Source: Gammaproteobacteria bacterium (GTDB lineage Bacteria; Pseudomonadota; Gammaproteobacteria; Pseudomonadales; Azotimanducaceae). From it: DNA of 64,000 bases. Positions 34,399-44,400 of this stretch are shown here, piece after piece. Every line of letters begins with the position of its first letter. Within the stretch, counting starts at the first letter, position 1. The stretch lies in assembly GCA_026706385.1 (NCBI GenBank), contig JAPOYV010000035.1:1-64000 (forward strand), given 5' to 3'. Both the position numbers and the translations under genes were made by a program. The notes under the pieces are model-generated. The model was given only the letters and a program-made list of their open reading frames with translations. It was not told the origin of the DNA and made no database searches.

Positions 34399-35448
34399 GT
34401 GGCGTTCAAGGACCCCGTAGGGGCGCATCGCACGGCCGGGATCCCCGTCGTCGGCGCACTTTGGCGGGACCAGGAGATCGACGGCGACGACATCGCCGGG
34501 ATGATCTTCAAGGACTGCACGCTCGAACGCGTGCGCCTCGTGCGGACATCGCTTTGGCAGACCCTGTTCGTGAACACGCGCTTCGAGGATTGCGTCTTCG
34601 AGGATTGCCGGCTGTTCCGTACCCAGTGGATCGAGTGTTCGGGCTCGGGCTTCCGCATCGTCGAGGGCGAGTTCGCCGAGGCGATGTTCGCCAAGTGCAC
34701 CTTTCGCGAGATCGCCGTGGAGCGAGCCGGGGACCGCATCACGTTCGCCGATTGCCGACTGGGCCGGTTGGCGTTCAACGGCGACGGCTGCCAGCAGCGC
34801 GGTCTGACCGTGTCCGAATGCACGTTCGACGCCGTGGCCGCGGAGAACGTCTCGTGGCAGTCCGCAACGGCCGTGGCGTTGGACTTCGCCCCCTGGACGC
34901 TGACCAACGCGGTCTTCGAACGCGGCATGTTCGTGCAAGCGCAAGCACCCGGATTGGATTTCTCGAGCGTGCGCTTCGAGCAGTGCAATCTCGTCAAGGG
35001 CAACTATCGGGAAACCAGGTTCCGCCACGCGCCGGGAACGATCCTGGCCGAAACGGATTGCGCGGGCGCGGATTTCGTCGGCGCGGAACTGACCGGCGCG
35101 TTGTTCGCGAAGGCCCACGCGCCGGGTGCCCGATTCCGCGGCGCGACGCTGACCAACGCGATGTTCCCCGAGGCTAACCTCGTGGAGGCGGACTTCAGCG
35201 GCGCCAAAGCCCGACAGAGCGTCTGGATCGGCGCGGATCTGACGGATGCCAATTTCGAACGCGTGGACGCCTACCGGTCGAGCTTCCGTAACGGCATTCT
35301 CGCCCGGACGCGGATGGACGGGGCGCGGTTGGTCCAAGCCGACTTGCACGGCGTCGAACAGTCCCTGGACGGCGCGGACCTGACCGGTTCCCGCAAGACG
35401 ACGGGCTGGCGGGCGGAACGCGAGGCCGAGGCCCGGCGACCACCGTAA
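34399..35448 (+). CDS. Pentapeptide-repeat protein
   Basis: 349 residues, almost entirely pentapeptide repeats of the A(D/N)LxX type, forming a right-handed quadrilateral beta-helix. Examples are DCVFEDCRLFRTQWIECSG, GADFVGAELTGALFAKAHA, GATLTNAMFPEANLVEADFS and GADLTDANFERVDAYRSSF. The GTG at 34399, directly after the preceding stop, is the likely start; an ATG at 34363 would overlap the upstream gene. Pentapeptide proteins recur in T6SS loci of this type beside DUF2169 and DUF4150 genes, where they are thought to assist effector loading. A second pentapeptide domain occurs in the protein at 46283. Confidence 0.8.
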   Translation: MAFKDPVGAHRTAGIPVVGALWRDQEIDGDDIAGMIFKDCTLERVRLVRTSLWQTLFVNTRFEDCVFEDCRLFRTQWIECSGSGFRIVEGEFAEAMFAKCTFREIAVERAGDRITFADCRLGRLAFNGDGCQQRGLTVSECTFDAVAAENVSWQSATAVALDFAPWTLTNAVFERGMFVQAQAPGLDFSSVRFEQCNLVKGNYRETRFRHAPGTILAETDCAGADFVGAELTGALFAKAHAPGARFRGATLTNAMFPEANLVEADFSGAKARQSVWIGADLTDANFERVDAYRSSFRNGILARTRMDGARLVQADLHGVEQSLDGADLTGSRKTTGWRAEREAEARRPP

Positions 35449-35827
35449 GTCGACTCGACACGAGGCGGGACGAACTGGGCGTGCATGGGTACCGCCCGGG
35501 GTCCGAGCCGGAATCGAAGAGCCGCCGCGGGCGGTCGCGGATCGGTGGCGCCCGTTTCGACCCTCGGGGACGGATCCTCCACTCCCGCAACCTCCACTTC
35601 GCAGACGCCCGTCCCGGACCCGCCCGTCTTCCCTCACCACCCTTGTCCGCGGGGTACCCGCCCGGTTGCGCGGACCGCTCGACCCCGACAATGGGCGACA
35701 CATTGATCTAATTGATATCGGTTGATACCAATTGATACGAAGAGGATGGCGCACCGATTGTCTCCACGGGTCCGAACGACCAGTATCGCAGGCACCGACC
35801 AGCAACTGGGACGTTGAGGAGGAAGTC
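35449..35827. other. Control region upstream of hcp1
   Basis: 379 bases without a gene. The left 250 bases are GC-rich and featureless. At 35700-35740 the composition changes abruptly to AT-rich with four helically phased TTGAT(A/C) repeats (entered separately). The last bases hold GAGGAGGAAGTC, the hcp1 ribosome site. Confidence 0.5.
35703..35737 (+). promoter_or_regulatory. Phased TTGATA repeat array upstream of hcp1
   Basis: TTGATC at 35703 and TTGATA at 35712, 35722 and 35732, spaced 9, 10 and 10 bases, about one DNA turn. This is the only AT-rich patch for several kilobases. It lies about 95 bases before the hcp1 ATG. Such an array is typical of cooperative binding by an activator or silencer on one DNA face. 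The binding protein is unknown; the LuxR-type regulator and the IS607-like protein are candidates by position only. Confidence 0.5.
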
Positions 35828-36466
35828 ATGCAGATCACGGTGAAAGTCGAAAAGACCGCTGGGACGATCTCGATCCCGGGCGAGTCGACGGTCACGGGCC
35901 ACGCGGGGGAGTTCGACGCGATCGCCGTCCGCGATCTGATCCAGGCCCCCACGGGGTCGGCGACGGCCAAGGTTTCGGAGATCTTCCTGACCCGCGAGCG
36001 GGACAAGGCGAGCCCGAAACTGGCCGAGGCGTGCGCCATGGGCGAGAACATCGGCACGGTGACCATCTACCTGCTCAAAAACGTCAACGGCGAACCCAAG
36101 CCGTTCCTGACGTACACGCTGAGCGAAACCTTCGTGTCGCGGATCGAGCACGAGACGGCGGAATCCAACGGCGGCGCCTACCTGCCGCACCAGGGCTTCA
36201 GCGGCACCGCCGGTAACGTGTTCGGAGCGTTGTGGCGTGCCGCTGGCCTGAACCAGAACGCGGATAGGAGTTATTCCAGGGACCGCGCGAACCCCAATCC
36301 GGTCTATGCGATGCCCTTGGGCGCAGCGACCGACAAGGAGATCGAACGCGTCTGGTTCAGCCCCGCCTCGATCAAGTGGCAGTACTCGTCCTACGACGCC
36401 GTGGGCACGGCCACGAACATCGAAAAGGGCTGGAACCTCCAGACCAGCGCCGAGTTGACGGCGTAA
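35828..36466 (+). CDS. hcp: T6SS tube protein Hcp (TssD), copy 1
   Basis: A 212-residue Hcp-family protein. It reads MQITVKVEKTAGTISIPGES, then IFLTRERDKASPKLAEACA, a signature of Hcp1, and TVTIYLLKNVNGEPKPFLTY. A C-terminal extension (PVYAMPLGAATDKEIERVWF) makes it longer than the usual 160-170 residues and carries SIKWQYSSYD near the end, equivalent to the IxWxYx end of the tube fold. The ATG is set by GAGGAGGAAGTC; an in-frame upstream ATG at 35732 lacks a site. Hcp hexamers form the inner tube expelled with effectors. Confidence 0.9.
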   Translation: MQITVKVEKTAGTISIPGESTVTGHAGEFDAIAVRDLIQAPTGSATAKVSEIFLTRERDKASPKLAEACAMGENIGTVTIYLLKNVNGEPKPFLTYTLSETFVSRIEHETAESNGGAYLPHQGFSGTAGNVFGALWRAAGLNQNADRSYSRDRANPNPVYAMPLGAATDKEIERVWFSPASIKWQYSSYDAVGTATNIEKGWNLQTSAELTA

Positions 36467-36493
36467 CCACCTACCCGCTTAAGGAGATTCGAA

Positions 36494-36994
36494 ATGTCTC
36501 GTTTCGCAGTGGAGATCACAGACATCGAGGGTGAGGAGACGCTCACCGACTACGCCAATCAGATCAAGTGCAGTTCGATGCAGCACGGGGTCGACCTTCC
36601 GGTTGTCGCGACGGGCACGGACCGCACGGACGGGGCGTCGATGCACGGCAGCATCGTCCTTGAGCACGGGGTCGACAAGGCGTCCCCGGCGCTGCGCTTG
36701 GCGTGCGCCCAGTCGACCAACATCACGGACGTCAAGATCACGCGTTTGACGGGCGCGAACAACCAGGCGAGCGACATCACGACGCTCAAGACCTGCAAGA
36801 TCGTCAACGTGTACATGGACACGCCGCTCGACGCATCGAGTGGTGAACCGGCCGACATGCCCTCGGAGTTCTTCGTGATCGACTACGAGGAAATCAAATG
36901 GGAGCACAAGACCTATGTGGACGGCGTCCCCAGCGACACAATCTCGGGCGAGTACGACACGACGACGATGTCGAGGACCACGAGCATCAGCTAG
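36494..36994 (+). CDS. hcp: T6SS tube-like protein Hcp (TssD), copy 2
   Basis: 166 residues of Hcp type: MSRFAVEITDIEGEETLTDY, a conserved SIVLEHGVDKASPALRLACA, VKITRLTGANNQASDITTLK and a C-terminal EFFVIDYEEIKWEHKTYVDG. This is the standard length of Hcp, in contrast to the longer first copy. The ribosome site is TTAAGGAGATTCGAA. The two genes are 27 bases apart and differ strongly, so they may form mixed tubes or serve different effectors. Confidence 0.85.
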   Translation: MSRFAVEITDIEGEETLTDYANQIKCSSMQHGVDLPVVATGTDRTDGASMHGSIVLEHGVDKASPALRLACAQSTNITDVKITRLTGANNQASDITTLKTCKIVNVYMDTPLDASSGEPADMPSEFFVIDYEEIKWEHKTYVDGVPSDTISGEYDTTTMSRTTSIS

Positions 36995-37067
36995 CGTCGC
37001 CTTGCGGCCTGCCCGGGCAGCGACGTGAAAGCTCCCCGGGCAAGCCCTTCCCACCCGTGGCCTCGAA

Positions 37068-39527
37068 ATGGCAGTCCGTTACCGCGCTAACCTGACGCAC
37101 CTTGGCGCTGAAGGCGTCGAAGTTCGCGTGGTCGCCTTCGGCATGCAGGAGGGCTACAGCACCGGATGGAACGGCACGGCGGTCGTCGTCGGCAGCGGTG
37201 GCGACGAGCCGCTCACGCCGGGCGGCATGATGAGCGCCGTCATGGCGAGCGGCGTCCTCGCCGGTACGGCCGTATCGCTCAACCTCCTGGTATCGGGCGG
37301 ACCGATCGACGGCACCGGCGTCCGGGCGTTCCCCTCGGTGGTCAGCGGCCTGAGTCCCTATCCGCTCGACGAGTACAGCGCCGCCTGCAACGTCCACCTC
37401 GTCGATCCGATCGGCTTCCTCGCGGACCAGCCGATCCGGGGCGCCTACCGCGGCGTCTCCGCGGCCGAGGTCGTCGGCGGCGCCCTGTCGTTGGCGGTTG
37501 GCGGCGACGGCAAGCCGACGGTGGACCCGATCATGCCGGGTTTGCCCGCGGTCCGCGTTGTCGGCCACTACCGCGATGCGCTGGAAAGGATTCCGTACGT
37601 CATCGCGGCTGGCCAGACCCTGGGCGACTGGTTGGCCGAGTTCCTGGCGATGCTGGGACTGCGCGCGGAGTTGCGCGGATTCGACGATGGCCGGTTGCGG
37701 ATCACGTTGTCCGACGCGAAGCCCTGGCGGGCTCCGCTCGAGATGTCGGCCGTCACGTCGTCCGGCGTCGATCCCGGCGATTCGGACAGCTACGGCCCGA
37801 TCCTGATCCAGGGGCACTCGGCGTTTCCGGGGACCCCGACGCGGGGCGCGCTGCTGGACGATCCGACGAAGGGATCGGCCCGGCCGCTCGTTGCCCACGG
37901 CGCCATCGGGACCGTGTTGACGGATACGGAACTCGACGTCGACGAGGCGAGCGGCCGGGTGTACCGGTCGACGCTCGGAGCGTTCACCGAGATGTTCATG
38001 CTGTCGGCCCTGTCGCGGCAGCCCCGCTTCCGTCCGGGCGAACTCGTGCGGCTGAGCCGGCCGAGCCACGGCATCGCCGACTGGCAGATCTCCTCGGTGA
38101 CGCACTGGCTGCGGTCCGCCGTCTACGACAACGACGCCACGTTGATCCGCGGCGACTTCGCGTGGCACCCCGAGCTGCCGCTGTACCGCGCGCCCGTCTA
38201 CGTCTCGGCCGTCGTGGACGGCGGCGTCGGCTACGACTTCCACCAGCCCGTCCCCAGGGACCGCCTCGGCCGCATCAAGGTCACGTTCCCGTTCACGCCC
38301 ACCCCGTCGCCGGAGGAGTCCATGGAACTGGCCGCCGCCGACACCGACCGCGACGGCCGCGTGACGCTCGAGGACTTCGACGAGGAGCAGGTGGAAGCCT
38401 TCACCGACGAAAGCGTCGACTGGGCCGCCGAGCAGGCGAAGTACGACGCCGGGGAGTACAACGACCCGTATCCGAACAGGAAGGACGACGACCTCACGGT
38501 AGAGGAGATGAGCATGCGCGAGGAAATGCTCGGCAAACGCAAGCACGTGCTCGGCTATCGCGCCTATCAGAAGGCGATCGGCTTCGACCGGGCGGACGCG
38601 GACCACGACGGCGTTCTGTCGTCGCGCGATGCCTTGGTGTCCGACGAGCTGCGAGAGGCGTTGCGCGACGACGAGCAGAGACGGGAACTCGAGGAGCAAT
38701 GGGCCGATCGGGCTGAGACGCCGGTCGAGGAAGGCAGCCTCGCGGAACAGTACGGCGAGTTGTTCGGCACCGACGACGAGAACGTGGCGGACGACGTGCT
38801 CGCGGCCCGCGTCGACGCCGCCGAGGAAGCGGATCGGTGGCCTGCGCGAATCGCGCTGCCGGTCGTCAAGCCGATGGCCGGCGCGTTGCACGGATTCATC
38901 GTCGCCCACCGGCATGGCGACAGTTGCCGGGTCGCCGTGCACAGCCCGTTCATGGCCGAGATCGTCGGGTTCCAGTATCGCGACGATCGGCGCATCAACG
39001 CTGACCTCCGCCGGTCGGTGGCGGGCTTGGTGGTGGAGCACAACTACGCAGAAGCCTGGTCGGGCCTGGTGTTCCGACGCACCGAAGACATGGAAGGCGA
39101 CATGCCGGTGGCCCTGGACGACGTCGAAGACGAAGAAGGGGAGGACGAGGATTCCGACAAGGACACCGGCAGGCTGTTCAACGTCGCACCGCCTAAGGAG
39201 GACGAGGGAGGGGAGGACGCCTCGGACGACGCGCGGACGTCGGCCACGAGCCCCACCCCGCCCCCGCAAACCCAGTTCGATCCGTCGCGGCCGGCCGGCA
39301 CGCCGTTGGGAAGCACGGGTTCGCAACCCACGCCGTCACCGTCCGCGCCGCCGCCGGGCGGCAATACGCCGGGGGGCAACCCGCCGGGAGGCAATCCGCC
39401 GGGGGGCAACCCGCCGGGAGGCAATCCGCCGGGGGGCAATCCGCCGGGAGGCAATCCGCCGGGGGGCAATCCGCCGGGGGGCAATCCGCCGGGGGGCAAT
39501 CCGCCGGGCGGCAGTCCGCCGCCGTAG
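37068..39527 (+). CDS. vgrG: VgrG-like spike protein with EF-hand insertion and repeat tail
   Basis: An 819-residue gp27/gp5-type spike. The gp27-like part includes HYRDALERIPYVIAAGQTLG and WLAEFLAMLGLRAELRGF. The OB-fold starts at QPVPRDRLGRIKVTFPF (~400-416), is interrupted by an acidic segment (~417-590), and resumes at WPARIALPVVKPMAG and SCRVAVHSPFMAEIVGF. The insertion has two EF-hand-like loops, D425-x-D-x-D-G430 to D436 and D510-x-D-x-D-G515 to D521. The acidic stretch EDEEGEDEDSDKD follows, then a Pro/Gly/Asn tail of GGNPP repeats. No gp5C needle repeats are seen. A second, shorter homologue follows 20 bases downstream. Confidence 0.8.
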   Translation: MAVRYRANLTHLGAEGVEVRVVAFGMQEGYSTGWNGTAVVVGSGGDEPLTPGGMMSAVMASGVLAGTAVSLNLLVSGGPIDGTGVRAFPSVVSGLSPYPLDEYSAACNVHLVDPIGFLADQPIRGAYRGVSAAEVVGGALSLAVGGDGKPTVDPIMPGLPAVRVVGHYRDALERIPYVIAAGQTLGDWLAEFLAMLGLRAELRGFDDGRLRITLSDAKPWRAPLEMSAVTSSGVDPGDSDSYGPILIQGHSAFPGTPTRGALLDDPTKGSARPLVAHGAIGTVLTDTELDVDEASGRVYRSTLGAFTEMFMLSALSRQPRFRPGELVRLSRPSHGIADWQISSVTHWLRSAVYDNDATLIRGDFAWHPELPLYRAPVYVSAVVDGGVGYDFHQPVPRDRLGRIKVTFPFTPTPSPEESMELAAADTDRDGRVTLEDFDEEQVEAFTDESVDWAAEQAKYDAGEYNDPYPNRKDDDLTVEEMSMREEMLGKRKHVLGYRAYQKAIGFDRADADHDGVLSSRDALVSDELREALRDDEQRRELEEQWADRAETPVEEGSLAEQYGELFGTDDENVADDVLAARVDAAEEADRWPARIALPVVKPMAGALHGFIVAHRHGDSCRVAVHSPFMAEIVGFQYRDDRRINADLRRSVAGLVVEHNYAEAWSGLVFRRTEDMEGDMPVALDDVEDEEGEDEDSDKDTGRLFNVAPPKEDEGGEDASDDARTSATSPTPPPQTQFDPSRPAGTPLGSTGSQPTPSPSAPPPGGNTPGGNPPGGNPPGGNPPGGNPPGGNPPGGNPPGGNPPGGNPPGGNPPGGSPPP
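39355..39518 (+). repeat. 15-bp coding tandem repeats (GGNPP tail)
   Basis: About eleven units of 15 bp encode GGNPP (first unit GGNTP, last GGSPP) at the C-terminus of the first VgrG-like protein. Units differ mainly by silent changes (GGAGGCAAT versus GGGGGCAAC). The tract is prone to slippage, so its length may vary among strains and could be mis-assembled. Confidence 0.9.
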
Positions 39528-39547
39528 GCCTGGCCGACAGTCTTCGC

Positions 39548-41218
39548 ATGGCTGCAACCGGTCCACCGAGCAACGCGGTCACGCAATTCAGCGCCGTACT
39601 CGAGACGCCGTGGCGTGCGGGCTTCGTGCTGCCGATCCTGACGCTCATGCTCTACGAGGGTCGCAGCGGCGGTTGGTCGGGCACCATCCACATCAACCCG
39701 CGCCGCACTCTGCCCGAGGACGCGTTGCAGACGTTGATGGCCGACGGCCTGGTTCCGGGAACGGCCGCGACCGTGAAGCTCGTCATCGCGGGAAGCACGG
39801 GCCACGCGGGCGTCGCGGCCCGGGTCTGGCCGTCGGTCGTCACCTCGGTGAACTGCACGACGTCGTCGGACGTCAACTCCGCGGACGCGGTGTGCGTAGT
39901 CACCTTCCGCGACCCCGTGACATACCTGCGCAACCGACCGATCTGGACAGCGTTCGCCGACTGCCCCTTGAGCGAGATGGTGGGTGGGGCGTTGTCCGTC
40001 GCGGCGGGCGGCGACGGCAAGCCGACGCGCATGCCGCTCTTGCCGGGCTTGTCGGCGATCCAGCTCGAGGAGAGCGTGCGTGACGAACTGGCCGCGATCC
40101 CTTACGCGATAGCGGCCGGCGAACCATTCGGCTACTGGCTCAATCGGGTCTTCGGCCGCCTCGGGACACGCCTGGAAATGCTGGGCGAACCGAGCGGGGT
40201 CCTGAAGGCGTCGGTGGTGGACTGCGTGCCCACGAAAACGGTGCTCAACCGCGATGGCGGCGTGGACATGACGTTCGACCCGGACTTGCCGGCAAGTGCC
40301 ACGAACCTGACGCTCTCCGGACTGGACGCGAGTTCGGGAATCCTGCGCCGCGGCGGCATGCTGGACAATCCGTCGGGCGGGGGCGTCCGCCGCTTCGGGC
40401 CGCCCGGCGCCTTGGAGTCGGTGACCATCGCGTCGGAAACGGACGTTCAGGAGGCCGAGTTTCGCGCTGGATTCCCGCAGACGAACCGCAGACTCTCGCA
40501 GGTGCGCACCACCATCACGTCGTGCCAGCCCGGACTGCTGCCGGGTCGTGTCGTCAACTTGCGTGCGCCGGCGAACCTTGATGTCGGCGCGGACTCCGAC
40601 GGCCCGCACCACGAGGCGGACCAAGAGGGCTACCTGTCCATCCTCGGCGCGCGGCGCTGGCAAGTGATCGATGTGGCGCACCTGTTCCTGCAGGGACGGT
40701 ACTGGAACCAGGCGTCGTTCGAGAAAATCGGCCTGGCATGGCATCCCGGGCTGCCCGACGAGCAGGGCCCCGTGATCGTGTCCGGCGTCGTCGACGACGG
40801 CAACGCGGACGCGGGGGAACTGATCGACCGGGACCGCTTAGGACGGGTGCCGATACGTTTTCCGTTCGTCGTCGACGTCGAGAGCGAAGGTGCCGGCGAC
40901 GACCTCGCGGCGACCGGCGATGCTCCCGACACACCTTGGCCGCCTTGCGTGCCCCTGTCGCCGATCGCGCCCGGCGCGGGCAATCTCCACGGCTTCGTGT
41001 CGGACCACCGGCAGGGCGACTGGTGCCGGGTGGCCGTTGTCAACCCGTTGTATGCCGAGATCGTCGGGTTCTGCCACCGGGACGACCGCTACCTCAGCGA
41101 GCGCGTGCGGGACGCAACGGTGGGAATCGTCGTCCGGGAAGGAGAGGACGAGTGGCGGGGCATGGTGTTCCGCCCGGATGAGGATCTCGAGGACGAGCTG
41201 GAACCCGACGACGAGTGA
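39548..41218 (+). CDS. vgrG: VgrG-like spike protein 2
   Basis: A 556-residue homologue of the preceding spike protein. It shares the gp27-like part (RDELAAIPYAIAAGEPFGYW, LNRVFGRLGTRLEMLGEP) and the OB-fold start GELIDRDRLGRVPIRFPF. A short linker replaces the EF-hand insertion, then HGFVSDHRQGDWCRVAVVNP and LYAEIVGFCHRDDRY follow. It ends in an acidic tail without the GGNPP repeat. Two such proteins in tandem may form a heterotrimeric spike or serve different cargo. The very large effector candidate begins 186 bases downstream. Confidence 0.78.
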   Translation: MAATGPPSNAVTQFSAVLETPWRAGFVLPILTLMLYEGRSGGWSGTIHINPRRTLPEDALQTLMADGLVPGTAATVKLVIAGSTGHAGVAARVWPSVVTSVNCTTSSDVNSADAVCVVTFRDPVTYLRNRPIWTAFADCPLSEMVGGALSVAAGGDGKPTRMPLLPGLSAIQLEESVRDELAAIPYAIAAGEPFGYWLNRVFGRLGTRLEMLGEPSGVLKASVVDCVPTKTVLNRDGGVDMTFDPDLPASATNLTLSGLDASSGILRRGGMLDNPSGGGVRRFGPPGALESVTIASETDVQEAEFRAGFPQTNRRLSQVRTTITSCQPGLLPGRVVNLRAPANLDVGADSDGPHHEADQEGYLSILGARRWQVIDVAHLFLQGRYWNQASFEKIGLAWHPGLPDEQGPVIVSGVVDDGNADAGELIDRDRLGRVPIRFPFVVDVESEGAGDDLAATGDAPDTPWPPCVPLSPIAPGAGNLHGFVSDHRQGDWCRVAVVNPLYAEIVGFCHRDDRYLSERVRDATVGIVVREGEDEWRGMVFRPDEDLEDELEPDDE

Positions 41219-41404
41219 CGCCGTCGGCGCCGGCAACGCGTCGTCCGTTGCCGCGACGTGGCGGAATCGAACGAGCGGGCACGGCCGCCACCGTGGTTCG
41301 AGCTGCCTCGCGCCGAGGTTGCGTGTCTGGTAGGGTGTGCCACAGTTGAGAAGCCCGGGCCGCAGCGGTCATCGCGTGACCGCCCGGGCGTCGGGGAGGA
41401 AGCA

Positions 41405-44400
41405 GTGGGACCGTTCGATCCCCCCAAGGAGTCGTCGCCGTTCGACGGACCGTTAGGCGGCTCGAACGGCAACGGTATGTCGTCGCCGACCCCACCGGGC
41501 GGGAGTCCTCCACCGCAAGACCGCACCGATCCGGGAGGCAACTCGCCGGCCCCCGATCCGCTTCCGCCCTCGGCTCCGTTCCCGGGCACGGCGTCGACCG
41601 GCAACGGCATGGCGCCCGCCGCGCCGGGCGATGCCGCCGAGACGCCGAACGGCATGGGGGAGGGCGACCTGCCGCAGGCGAGCCTGCCGTCGATCAGCAT
41701 GGACTTGCGCAACCCGATGCAGTCGTCGGCCGACCTCGAGTGGTCGGTGCCGACGTACGAGGTGGCGGACGCCGAGGGCGACCACTACGCGCTGGAGTCG
41801 CGGGCGGAGACGATGAACGTGATGGCGTACGGCGACGCGACGCGGCGCGGCGAGATCGACTACCTGCGCACGGGCAAGGGCGAGCGCTTCATCGACAGCG
41901 TCGCGGGGGAGGAGCAGACGGACGTCGAGGGCCTGCTGATCGAGCGGATCGGTCGTGGATCGCGGATGGTGGCGGCGAAGTCGGAGACGACGGTGCGGGG
42001 GCGGATGTCGATCACGGCGGGCGGCTGGAAGGGCAACTGGATGAGCGGCGAGGACAGCATTCTGCTCGGCGGCGCGCTGACGGACACCTGGACGGGCGGT
42101 CTGATGATCGTCTCCGCGATGAGCGACGACATGGCGATAGGCGCGGGGGCGCGGCTCTCGGGGCCGGTGGACATGTGGTTGAACCAGTTGACGGGCATGG
42201 AGGAACGTCCGGGCACGGCGGCGGCGGACGGGATCATGATCGACCTCGCGGGTACGTTGTTCGAGCGCGAGTACGGTGCCGGGGTTCACAAAGCGGCGCT
42301 GGCGGTGTTCTCGGGAACGGTGTACCAGACGCAGCGCCAAGGATTCTGGCCGATGATGCGTGTGGCGGTGGGGGTGCGCAACCTACTGCCGGGTGCCGGG
42401 ACGGCGGCGTCGGAGCAAGCGCCACCGGCACCGCCGCCGCTGCCGCCGCCGGGCGCGGAGGCCGCGCTGCTCGCCACCGGCGCGGTCGGCGGAGCGGCCG
42501 GCGGCCTGCGCAGCGGCGACACGTTGCCCGACGCGATGCGCGCGGCGCGCGCCGCGGAGGACCTGGAGGAGGTCTCGAACCTGCGCCATATGGACAACAC
42601 TGCGCTACAGCTCGACGAACTGTCGACGGTCGCGCGGGCCAACAACGTCGAGGCCCCCAACGGCATGGGCGCCGCCAACGACCTGCCGCCGGCGAGCCCG
42701 CCGCCACCGGCGTGGGAGTCGCCGATGAGCGCCGAGCAGCTCCAGGCTGCGGTGCTGCGGCCCGGCGTCGACGCCGAGGATGCGCTGCGCCGCGTCGACG
42801 AGTTGATCGCGGACCGCCTCGCGCGGATCGCGGCGGCCACGCCCGAACAGATCGACCAGATCAACACGATGATGGCCCAGAAGCTGCAGGAGATAGCCGG
42901 TGCCGGTGGCGAGGTATACCGGGCGGAGGACATCCTGGGCCAAGTGGACAAGGGTGGCAGCAGCTTCATCGGGATGCGGCGCGGCGAGTCCGTGCCGGTG
43001 ACTTGGCCGGGGACGCCGCTGGTCGGCGACGAGGCGCGGCAGGCCCAGCTTTACGCCGAGCTCGACGCCCTCGCGACGATCAAGCGCGCGCTCGAGGAAA
43101 GCCAGGATCCGGCCCGCGCCCTCGCCGACGCGCTGGCGGAACTCGAGGCGCTGCACGGCGGCGTGCCGACCCCGGACAGCGCGGCCTTCGCGCAGTGGCA
43201 GGCGCTCACCGACGCACAGGTCTACCTCAGGGGGCTGTCGTCCGTCGGCGCCAAGGCCGAGATGACGGTCGACCTCGATTTCTACATGCTGGTGCGCTCG
43301 GAGCTGGTCGCGGGACGCGACCCGCGGGTCGCCGTGCAGGCCGCGCTCGACGGCCTCGAGGAGGGCTCCGACGCCCAGCGCTACGCCCAGAACGTGCTCG
43401 ACGGTCTCGGCAGGGGGGGATTCAACTTCGACGGCCAGGTCCCGGAGGGGCTGGACACGTCGGCGCTGCGCGACCATTGGACCGAACTCGCGAGCCAACT
43501 GGACGCGGCCGCGCGGCAGCTCGACGACGGCACCGAGGAGGGCTGGGAGCGGGCGCGCGCGCTTCGGGACGTGTCGGGCCAGCTCTCTCTGGCGCGGATG
43601 AACATGATGTCGGGCTACGACCCGCGCGACGCGCTGGAGACGCTTGCCAAGCAGCTCGAGGCGCGCACGTTCATGGACGGCGCGGACGGCGCCGGCGAGG
43701 CGTCGATCCTGCGCGCGGCGATCGCCGAGTACGCTACCCTGCTCGACGACTTCACCTCCGGCGCGGCGGCGGCGTCCGGGTTGGACGAGGGCCTCTCCCC
43801 GACCGCGGCGGCGGGCGTCGGACGCGTGGGCGACACGCTGACCGATCCGTCGCCCCCGTACCCGGGCCTGCCCGACGAGTTCACGCCCGGGGAGGATCTG
43901 CGGCTGACGATCGAGCCGCCGAGCTACTCGGAGGCGTTCCCGGGCGGCGTGCCGGACGAGATCCGGCTGCTGCTCGACACGCAGCCCGAGCAGCTTGGCG
44001 GCGGCGCTGAGGAGGGCGCCACGCTGGGCTCGCGCCTGGAGACGAGGGTCGCCGCCGAGGGCGCGGCCACGCCGATGCAGCCGGAAATGGACGAGTTCGG
44101 CACGCGCTGGGTGCGCGTGGAGGAAGGCGAACTCCCCGTGCCGCAGACGTTCGAGCGGGTGGTCGTCCTCGACGGCACCCACGTTCCGGTGCCCGACAAC
44201 TACGAGACGGTCCGGTTGACCGAAGACCCCGGCACGCAGACGGTGACGGTCTCCAGCGACACCACGGCGGTGGTGGAGTCGATGGCCGTGCGGCCGGCAC
44301 CGCAGTCAACGGACTGGGGAAGCACGTTCGATGCGCTGAACGACGACTATATGCATTATCGGCGAGACTCCACGTGGCGGGTGATGGCGGAATACGAGAA

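Noticed and set aside
39355-39518. Tandem repeats considered as a CRISPR array
   Set aside because: The 15-bp units are contiguous without spacers and in frame with the spike gene; they encode GGNPP.
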